A stretch of 64,000 nucleotides of DNA from Albugo candida (taxonomy: Eukaryota > Oomycota > Peronosporomycetes > Albuginales > Albuginaceae). Below the pieces are notes generated by a model. The model searched no databases. It was not told where the DNA came from and worked only from the letters and a program-made list of their open reading frames with translations. Position 1 is the first letter of the stretch. Each line of letters starts with the position of its first letter. This document shows positions 56,143 to 64,000 of the stretch, piece after piece. The stretch lies in assembly GCA_905220665.1 (NCBI GenBank), contig CAJNAR010000156.1, forward strand, positions 124,001-188,000, read 5' to 3'. A program made the position numbers and the translations under genes.

Positions 56143-56645
56143 TTAAAAAAATATTCAACAGTCTGCTAACCTATCCTTCTTTTCTACCTGAGTACTGGCG
56201 GTCGAAACCGTTTCTCGCTCTTGCAACTGAACCTTGAATCTTACACCAAGTGCAATTATAGTCAAGTTTGAAGGATAATAGTGTAATGTCACGAAAAAGG
56301 TCGAGTGGTAACTAATCATACATGAGTTATAAACCGATGTCAAGTCTCAAAAGGGTCCCAAAATGTCTCGATTGGATAGAATTGGATCTAAATCAGGATG
56401 ATGATAATCATCCGTGAAGAACGTTCAAACAGGAGATTAAACATGAGGTAGCTTGCAACATTCGAGGACATTGCAATTCGCAACAGCCGAAATCATTAAA
56501 TTCGTACATCCTGAAGTAGAAAATACAATATGAGTTATTTCATTACAACTGTATCATACAAAAATCCGTTATCGGTGACTACTATGCATATTCCAAGGAG
56601 AACTGGTTCTAAGTGATATTCACGAACTCCAAGCATATTTTTGAA
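56143..56645. other. No gene recognised
   Basis: It starts with TTAAAAAAATATTCAACA, whose reverse complement TGTTGAATATT resembles the start of a Copia LTR and could be the outer end of Copia-3. Nothing else identified. Confidence 0.4.
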
Positions 56646-57609
56646 GAGAATCGTAATTCAGTACTCACCTATTCTGTATCAGCTCTCAGCCTCCATTAAT
56701 TAATAGACTTTTGGCCTCTGATTGGTTAAAATAAGTATGACAGAATAAAAGAAGTAAAATTACGGGAATCGTTATTCAGCCCCAAATCTTCATAAAGTAA
56801 TGGCAACTGTAGCCTCTGGTTGGTCGGAATTGATGCGATGAAATAACTAGAAAATATATAAGTCATACTGTTGTTATGTTCAACTTCAGTTTACCTGTAG
56901 ACTTGACGACATCTACAATGGGCTATCTTGCGCCCATGCTTTTCGTCACCAAGTAATACCGCTGTCTAGTCATGATTTTTGATCAGCATTGGTAACTGGT
57001 ACAGCCAATGCCAGTTCATATTGAGGGTGGGACCATGCCAATTCATTGAAGAGGATAAATGATGAGTATGGGAATGCTTCCAATCATCGTGAGCGTGCGC
57101 TGCTAGACTATGTCTTGGCAGTCACAGAGACCGAAACTCGCGATCCTGTGCAAGTGCGCACGCGTGGTAGGCTATCGAGCTCAACGCAGCGACTTCCATC
57201 GAAGTTTGAGCATATTAGCGCTGCTTTTGATGCTCCTGTGCATCGCCGAAGATGTCGAATATGCCAAAAGACAGGTCACACTGCCAGAACCTGCCGTCAA
57301 GATGCAACCGCACAGCAATACCACCAGCAACACTTGCAGCAGTAGATTTAGATACAGACTTAGATTAAGTAGTACAAAATTTGCAGAAACCGAAGGTTTT
57401 TTTTTATTTTATTGTTCTCATTTCGTTGCATTTAATCAGACCAATCAGAAGCCACGAGTTTCATAAATTTATGGCTGATTAACGATTCCCGTGATTTATT
57501 TTTATTTATTCTCTTATATTTTTTTAACCAATCAGAGGCCACAATTGCCATTAATTCATGGAGGCTGAGTGCTGATTACAGAAAAGGTGAGTGCTGAATA
57601 ACAATTCCC
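56646..57609. mobile_element. MULE-O2, intact-length sister of MULE-O (964 bp)
   Basis: Left end GAGAATCGTAATTCAGTACT, right end finishing GTGCTGAATAACAATTCCC. Inner second repeats begin at about 56,764 (GGGAATCGTTATTCAGCC) and end near 57,490 (GATTAACGATTCCC). It carries no nested insertions and therefore shows the empty sites for MULE-A and MITE-B. It keeps only the 3' end of a transposase. Confidence 0.85.
57046..57345 (+). pseudogene. MULE-O2 residual transposase C-terminus with zinc knuckle
   Basis: An open frame of 99 codons: NDEYGNASNHRERALLDYVL, VQVRTRGRLSSSTQRLPSKF, AAFDAPVHRRRCRICQKTGH then TARTCRQDA, a CX2CX4HX4C knuckle, and a Gln/His tail. The zinc knuckle would bind nucleic acid in a full transposase. 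The frame is intact in this copy, while the matching frame in MULE-O (about 3330-3620) is broken. It might still be translated as a small protein, but no promoter is shown. Confidence 0.6.
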
Positions 57610-58679
57610 TTTTAATTCCTAATAGCAATGACCTATTCCTTTTGCGAAGAATCAGACTATTTCAGAGGAAAAATTGCCCAGATTATGAATCGGGCGATCG
57701 CCTATTTTCCATATGGTAAAATGAAACGTACGTGTTTTATATCCAATTATTTCCTGGCCGAAAAAGAAGATTGCTAGCGCCTGGCTTCCATTTAAGTTTG
57801 CAAATGCGGGCAACATACCTAAGTAACAAGCGGGTTCCAAGAGCTAAATTCCTGCTCATCTTTGTGCTTTAGAAAACTGTCGTCGATTTGAATTCGTTTA
57901 AGCTAGTGTTATACCAATGTGGCAACCGATTTCAAATGCAACAGCTGCATATCCATTTAGTCACACCAAGTACATTGTTCAATCAATTCCTAACTGATCA
58001 TTCACGCCATACGCCATCTTAATACATCGCAAACGATACCTCCATTTTTAGATTGGACTTTGCTTGCGAGTGCCTGTTAAGCTAGACTTATATTGCTTCC
58101 TTTTTCAATATAATATCAAAGGCTGAAAACAGGACGAGTGGGCTTCATTTACTGTTTGATCTTTGTTCTTGTGTATGGCACTCCAATTTTTGTCTTGTGT
58201 GACAATGAGATGTTCACTAACTTCCTCCGCAGTAAGCATGTTTGTATGCAAAAAGGATATAAAAGCTTTTGACTGGCAAGTTATGATCGAGCGATCGATC
58301 ATTTCGACCGCGTCAGATATTGTGCGACGTTACTAAAATTTTGAGGCAAAAAATCGAAATGGGATAGTGTAGTGTTATGCAGAACGGTGGCACAGGCTTT
58401 TCTGGATTATTAAGAAAAACAGCCCCAAGTATGACAAACTAAGTTGTATAAAATAATTAGTATTTTTGCCTCTTGCAAATTCATCGCCGTGCGCTTCTAG
58501 GAGCTATTTCCTGTGTACACAGTACCCTTAATGATGGATACAATACATCCCACTTGCTGAGTTCCAGTTTCACATGATATACAAGTACTCTTCAATGCAG
58601 TAATGTATTTGAAGATGGTAAAGCGTCGTGCCCATAATCTGCGGCTACTTGATATGTTCGATCATCTGATCATGTCGTT
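57610..58679. other. No gene recognised
   Basis: A 65-codon minus frame at 58,105-58,302 is open and hydrophilic but unrecognised. No repeat ends. Confidence 0.4.
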
Positions 58680-59342
58680 AATATCATGCGTCTTCTAAGT
58701 ATCGGTGAGTTTCTTCCGATGCTTAAATTACGCATGAGGCTTCAACTTCCTTCGCAGCGCAATATTTGGTCTCGAACCGCTTTTTATTTTTAAAAAAATA
58801 CTCGAATCCATTTGGATTATTTTTTTCCACCACGTCTTCTAGCTCGGTCATTATTTTTTTCGGAGCTCGTGATTAATCAGTATTGATTATCCCACGCTTA
58901 GCCATCTCGCTGGCACGTGCCTGAGATATATTGGGCGTCACCACCGGAGCCTTATACAACTTTATTACTTCTCTCTTAAGCGATTAAGTGATGTTCGACG
59001 CAAGTGCACGATGAACTACGACTGTGTCGACGCCATCGCATTACTGATTTCATCGATTTTGTTTGTACGGGCTGTAAGAATCTTTCTTGAGACACATCTA
59101 TACCCGTTCGCATTAGATACCTTCAGTGACGACACGCCAACGCGCTTTATGGTGGTCAGTTTGCATACCTGCTTGATGATATTTTTTGGTTGTCTTAGCG
59201 TTTCGTCTTGATTTTTCGAAAAGTCACGCTGAGACTTTATGAATGATACTTGAGTCGTACTGAGAATATGATTGATGAACGTCAACACTGGATATCGAGA
59301 GGACTGGTAACTTTCACCCGAAAGAAGACCATATGTCGACAA
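58680..59342 (-). pseudogene. Unidentified hydrophilic coding-like tract
   Basis: Minus-strand frames read protein-like in series. They are SQRDFSKNQDETLRQPKNII and VSSLKVSNANGYRCVSRKIL (59,342-59,016), then, one frame away, LKREVIKLYKAPVVTPNISQ, ARASEMAKRGIINTD, stop, RAPKKIMTELEDVVEKNNPN, KKRFETKYCAAKEVEASCVI, stop, ASEETHRYLEDA. Charged, Lys/Glu-rich, no domain recognised. Stops could mark exon ends or decay. It lies next to the host-gene island and no element ends flank it, so it may be a host pseudogene or a lineage-specific gene. Confidence 0.3.
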
Positions 59343-60281
59343 AAATGACTTCTAGTTGTTTTCTAAAGTACTGATCAATCCTAATATCGAGGTTTGGAAA
59401 AAGTAGGAATTGTTCTGCCTTTTGCTTGCCGTTAGGCCCATCTCAGAAACATCGCAGTCGTGGTTGGGTTACATTAGGAAAGAAGCCGTTCGTCGATTAG
59501 AAACGCTGATGTGCTAGACGGGTATAGTGTTCCCATTCAAAATTTGACGCTAGTGAATCATATTTAGGACTGGATGACCTTGCACACTAATACGTGTTAT
59601 TATCAGTCGATTGTATCAGAGCTCTTCCCCATGCAGTTGGAAGACGGCGCTACGTTTCGGATTATAGCATACTCGATGCTTCCGAATCGTCATTTCGATC
59701 GGAGTGGTTGAAAAACCCTCAACTTTGCACTTGCATGCTAGCTTAAAAAGCATGCAGAGGCAAACTGGTAACATGATTTATCACACCCAGCCACCGTCGC
59801 CTTACGATGGAAGTCGGCTTACACTATATCGCCTGATCGAATAACGAAATAGTGTAATAAATGAAGAGAAGCAGTTTATTTGCGAAAGCATAGTCCGAAA
59901 AAAATTATTTTACATCAACAAGAAAATATTAGAATGTGCTGGTATCCTCTCCCAATGATGTTTTATAGCGTCTTCAGATAAGCAAACAAGAGACTCTGAT
60001 TTCCGCTAAGAGTATTGAGTGCTGTTGTCTGACATATCCGGGAACATATTTTCCAGCATTAGCGAGATCTTAAAGTGTAAGTCAGCTAATCGTACGGAAG
60101 AAAGCTAGTTACGTATCAACTGAGCAGTGTTCATCCCACGATTTTGAATTAGACGTACACGGATAATATGTCGCATACGAAGCTGCCCGTATGTACAGCC
60201 TGATCATATCGAGACATCTTGGACTCCATTCCAGTCGTCAGGCACTGTGCGAAATCAACCATCTATCATCCCTTGTAACAT
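59343..60281. other. No gene recognised (3' flank of the SMP-30-like gene)
   Basis: A plus-strand stretch near 59,520-59,710 is open for about 60 codons with one stop but unrecognised. The rest is likely intergenic or 3' UTR of the minus-strand gene. Confidence 0.4.
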
Positions 60282-62490
60282 CTAGCAGCCAAGAGCCATC
60301 TGACGAATTGGTGTTGCCGGCTTTACATCTCCGAGCTGTGCCACTATTCCGAATTCTCCAGTAATAAATATCTGACCATTTCCAAGAACCAAGTCGTTGA
60401 TTCGCTGACTGCTCGAAATTACACCGATAATTGTACCGTTCGAAGCAAAGATATGAACGGCTTTGTACGCTACGACGTACACGTTTCCTGACGAGTCAAC
60501 CTTCATTCCTTCTGCATATCCTTCATCAGTATCGAGTTCTGAGTGTGCGGAAAAGTTGAAAAAAATTCTAGATCTTCCCACGCTTCCATCAGAGTTAATA
60601 TCAAACGCTTTGACGTAAGAGTTACCACGACGAGAGTTCGTGATGTATAGAATATCTTCCTTAGGAGAAAAGGCGATTTTATTTGGACGATCCATAGAGC
60701 AATCAGCAAGTGCCACACTCGCATTGCTGACATTTTGAAGCCAATACACTCCATTGAAAGGAATCTCTCGGAGTGGATCTCTATCGAGTGAGTTGCTGTC
60801 AAGGTCTGAATATGATTCTGCAAAGCCAAAGGGACTATCGGTGAAATATAATACACCTGTTGATGTGTATTCGGCGTTTGATGGGCTGTTAAATTTTCGT
60901 CCACGAAAATGAGTAATAGCATCAACAATACGACCTTGACATATATTCCCAACCATTTTAAAGCTCATAGTCCCAATTGTTCGACCCCCCGTTCTAGCCA
61001 CAACAGCGCGATTTGTGATTGGATTGATAGACAGCCCGCCACAGCCCTTGTGATATACATCTTCACATCCTTGTGGATGATTTTGACGAGAGCAACCAGA
61101 TTGGTACGCTGATACTGTAACAGTGACACTTGCATCGGTGCAAATATCACTGTCCTTGTCGACTGTCGAGTTCATGTGATCAATCGGTGGTTCCATCCTT
61201 ACGCGCAAATCGCTGTGATACGATTCTCTATCCCATTTCCAAACCGCTTTGCCAGTAACATCGCAAAAAAACATGCTAAAGTCGGAAATTTCTGATAGCA
61301 GACGACGCCCTTGGGGTTCTTCAAGTCCAGTCACCACAACCGGACCCTGTAACAGCAATCTATTTCCCCCGATGAAAACACGGCTTGATTTCCTTGTGTT
61401 GATTGAACCACAGTTTGTATGTTTTTCGTGTTGTCTCGTAAAGATGCTACCTTGCCGGCCAACTCGGGTGTATAAATTTTGGTTAAAAACGACAGCTTAC
61501 TTGTTATATTTACGGTTGAGCCAGTTTTCATCACCTGTAAAATGCCCGATGCCACCCCGTTAGCTGACAGCGCAGTAGTAGCAGCGTCCAATGTTCCAGA
61601 TTCAGAAAACTTTCCCTGTCTTGCGGAAGACTGAAATTATCCGCTAAGGCTTTCGTTCCTGTTCGATCGACTGCGGTATTGACCAATGGTATCGTGGTTT
61701 TCATTCCTGCATCTTTGCTTGCCGCAGACTTCTTTCTTGTCTTTCCTGAATTTTCTTGTACCACAGATGTCGATTCTGTAGACTTTGAGCCTAATGACGC
61801 ATTAATTTCCTCCTTGTCGACAGAATCACCACTCGATTGACCCTGCAACTTCTTTGGATTGCTCATATTGTTCCCGTTTTTCTTAGTATGGTTCGTCTTG
61901 GCACTGCCTTTTTCAGCTACATACTCGCTTTTTCTTTTATTCATATGGCTCTTCTTATAGTCGTTTGCAGAGGTTGTATTGGAAATCCCCATGCTTATCA
62001 GACCTCCGTCTTTAGCGGATTTCAACTCAGTGGTATCGGCATCCACTCTCGGACTCGAGTCGGACACAGAAATTGGATTTACATCATCAACAGCTTCATT
62101 TTTTAGCAGATTATTTGCTCTTTGTAATAATTTTGAGAATTCGTATCGATAAAAGTGATCAAAATCCTTTTCCGTATCCTTTAAGGCCTCCGATTTGTGT
62201 ATTTCTCGATAAAGCGGATATACCGCTCTTGCTTGTTTCTCCAGATCGGTTCTTTTGACATCATTATCGTACACCAACATCCTAAATGCATGGACTGGCG
62301 GACGGGTAAGGTGGACATTTTCCGGGTCCGAGTTGCGATCTTGGTCATAGTGATCGTTGAGTAACTTCACCAAAAAGTTGATTATCTTGGGTGGATACGA
62401 TTCGTCTCTGTGTCTGTGATTCACTGTATCATTGCAGCAGACATAAAGGAAAAATATTGTGCACCAAAAGCAAGACACTTTGCAATTCAT
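60282..62490 (-). CDS. Predicted secreted SMP-30/gluconolactonase-like beta-propeller protein with long N-terminal arm
   Basis: ATG at 62,490; stop at 60,282-60,284. Residues 1-20 (MNCKVSCFWCTIFFLYVCC) look like a signal peptide. A helical region and a Ser/Lys/Asn-rich linker follow to about residue 300. The C-terminal 350 residues have SMP-30 / strictosidine-synthase-like signatures: VVVTGLEEPQGRRLLSEIS, HKGCGGLSINPITNRAVVAR, RGRKFNSPSNAEYTSTGVLY then FTDSPFGF, MDRPNKIAFSPKEDILYI, EGYAEGMKVDSSGNVYVVAY. The family binds a divalent metal and hydrolyses lactones or similar esters. Two usual ligand positions differ (SPND reads SPSN; PDGMKVD reads AEGMKVD). The frame changes twice: near 61,605 and near 61,366-61,370. 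The second is removed either by one missing G in a five-G run or by a 104-nt intron (GTAGCA...TTACAG, 61,450-61,347, phase 0). Substrate unknown. Confidence 0.7.
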
Positions 62491-62733
62491 TTTGCGGCCT
62501 AGCCCAATACCGCTCGAAATTTTTATTGTGGTTCTATTTCACTTTTCTTAAGTGGAATCTAAATTTTCAGCCGTGACCATCGTAACGGCCGAGCTAATTA
62601 ATGTCAGCGTTTCACAAAGCTGACACAGCATTGCCGATACTTGAATCTTGATCGTATCGGTTACAAATCTTTTGAACGAATAGCGACGATCGTGTACCGT
62701 ATCCGATCGGAAAAAGTCACTATCTGCTGAGTA
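62491..62733. promoter_or_regulatory. Divergent intergenic region (bidirectional promoter)
   Basis: 243 bp between the two start codons. It contains an inverted repeat TGTCAGC (62,602-62,608) / GCTGACA (62,619-62,625) with a 10-nt loop, and pyrimidine-rich patches near both starts. No TATA box is obvious. Both genes must start transcription here, or the space would be too small for separate promoters. Confidence 0.6.
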
Positions 62734-64000
62734 ATGCTGTCAAATTTGAAGGCACGCACAAATTGCGTGAAAGCTCGTGCATCATGCATGTATCTACAAC
62801 CGATTTTTTCGAAAAGTGATTTTGGAGTTGTGTTGGATATTGATGGCGTCTTGATTCGGCAAGCATTGCACCACCGGATGTTCACAACATTAACTTTTTT
62901 TCAGAGAACAGAGGAGGGACAGCACTTCCAAAAGCACGTCAAGTTCTTCTCGATTTGAAGGAAAATAGTATTCCGCATATATTTATGACGAACGGAGGCG
63001 GTTAGTGCTTCGAATCAGCTTATCGATGCAGTGTAACATGCGCGATGTCGGCTTGTAGGATGTTTAGAAGAAGCAAAAGCCAGAGAGTTAACGGAGATAC
63101 TAGACGTTCCAATAAATCCAAATCAAGTGATTCTATCTCATACACCTATGCGTCAATTGGCCGATAAGTACAAAGGTAACTTATTCTTTGTCTCGCAATT
63201 TGATTATCTTCAAACTTTAAGAGCGGATATCAATATTGTAGACTCTCGTGTTCTCGTCCTCGTGTCCAACGATGTGCATAAAGTGGTAGTCCATTTCGAT
63301 CACATGTATCTACTCGCTTCATGTTTAAAAAATGAGTTAGGCTACACATTACGGCTTTGAAAAAACCACAAGTGTCGAAGAGGTGGTGCACCAAAATCCA
63401 ACACAATACCCGTTCCGAAAGTATGACCACAGGTGCGGCCATTTCTCTGTGAGAGGTTATCTTTAATGGTGACCTTGTGTAGAGAGCCTCCTGATGCCAA
63501 TGAACCAATAGCTGCAGCAATGATCATGCATGATCCAACCGATTGGGCTTTAGAATTGCAAGTCCTGGTAGATGTATTGATCGGAGGGAATCCACCTGGA
63601 GTCGGATGTCCATATGACTCGCAGACGCCATTGTATGTCAGCAACCGTGATTTTACGTTTGCTGGTGCATATCCCGCTCCTCGCTTCGCCCAAGGTCTCT
63701 TCAGTAATGTCGCATACACCGTACTGATGTTCAATTTTTAGGCTCTTTTACGGACTGCCTGAAACTTCTGTACGAAAAAATGACAAGGAAAAGGCTTCAA
63801 CTTACGAGCTTTGGCAAGCCTTTTCCAATACAGTACAGGTAAGCATGCGGACAGTATCTTTTGGCGGATATTTCACGAGTCTTGTACCAGATACGCCGAA
63901 ATGCTTTTAAACCATTTCTCGCGACAACCGCTGGCAAAGATATATGGAATAGGTGACAATCCCGATTCCGATATCCAAGGAGCCAATCTTGCACAGAAAT
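62734..64000 (+). CDS. HAD-superfamily phosphatase, CECR5/HDHD5 type, mitochondrial; eight exons, continues past window
   Basis: Exons 62734-62858, 62912-63000, 63059-63175, 63242-63285, 63341-63432, 63483-63694, 63742-63838, 63891-64000+. Introns are 47-66 nt, all GT-AG except the first, which is GC-AG (GCAAGC...AACAG). Joining them keeps one frame for 295 codons with no stop. Domain: FGVVLDIDGVLIRGG (motif I, catalytic DxD), IFMTNGGG (motif II), QVILSHTPMRQLADKY (CECR5 signature), MIMHDPTDWALELQVLVDVL, YVSNRDFTF, PRFAQGSF, SFGKPFPIQY (motif III Lys) and IYGIGDNPDSDIQGAN (motif IV). It starts at the first ATG after an in-frame stop. The first 30 residues (Lys/Arg/Ser-rich, no acidic residue) look like a mitochondrial presequence, as known for this family. 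The C-terminus lies outside. Substrate unproven; the family is thought to dephosphorylate small molecules. Confidence 0.88.

Noticed and set aside
56143..56160. TGTTGAATATT (minus strand) as the proven LTR start of Copia-3
   Set aside because: Joining it to 52,991-53,039 would give an LTR of only about 60 bp, too short; kept only as a possibility.
59011..59211. Plus-strand 66-codon frame with hydrophobic segments, membrane protein-like
   Set aside because: Overlaps a more protein-like minus-strand tract; no supporting motif.
1..64000. CRISPR array, prophage or bacterial operons
   Set aside because: No regularly spaced repeats, no phage or bacterial gene sets; spliced genes and eukaryotic elements throughout.

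Overview
The window reads as a repeat-dense stretch of a eukaryotic genome with a small host-gene island at its right end. Bases 1 to about 57,600 are almost wholly transposable elements inserted beside and inside one another. Bases about 60,280-64,000 hold two divergent host genes. No prokaryotic operons, CRISPR arrays, rRNA genes or intact tRNA genes were seen. The element mix (three Copia elements with half-tRNA primer sites, Ty3/Gypsy, L1-like LINEs, tRNA-derived SINEs, several Mutator-like families, Tc1/mariner and IS630-like transposases) and host introns of about 47-66 nt fit a stramenopile, most likely an oomycete. That is an inference, not a proof.

Layout. 1-560: 5' end of a minus-strand Copia element (LTR, primer site, gag). 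652-4825: a non-autonomous Mutator-like element (MULE-O) with a perfect 9-bp target duplication. It holds a second, autonomous-type MULE (MULE-A, 868-3124) and a third element (MITE-B, 3682-4606) that itself carries a solo LTR (3875-4146). 4883-5066: purine-rich minisatellite. About 5.97-7.39 kb: decayed IS630/Tc1-like transposase. About 8.1-12.7 kb: decayed Ty3/Gypsy element. 12,929-19,881: LINE copy A, split by a TIR element at 13,755-15,003. 19,882-25,390: LINE copy C, split by a SINE. 25,877-26,800: mariner-type transposase. 28,465-33,225: Copia-2 with both LTRs. 35.1-36.4 kb: LINE tail D. 36.65-38.9 kb: second IS630/Tc1-like transposase. 39,035-41,885: MULE-3. About 41.94-44.0 kb: MULE-4. 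44.34-50.41 kb: LINE copy B on the minus strand, split by a solo LTR. 50.5-53.0 kb: Copia-3. 53,040-56,142: MULE-5. 56,646-57,609: MULE-O2, sister copy of MULE-O.

Host island. On the minus strand (60,282-62,490) lies a predicted secreted protein with a Ser/Lys-rich arm and a C-terminal SMP-30/gluconolactonase-like beta-propeller. A 243-bp gap separates it from a divergent plus-strand gene (62,734 to beyond the window) for a CECR5/HDHD5-type HAD phosphatase. I could resolve that gene into eight phase-consistent exons with all four HAD motifs. It is the best evidence that the host DNA here is real, expressed and intron-rich.

Nearly all element ORFs are broken by stops and frameshifts, so the element layer is largely dead. 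Three tracts of coding-like sequence that I cannot identify (27.9-28.2, 33.3-34.7 and 58.7-59.3 kb, all minus strand) may be remnants of host genes.
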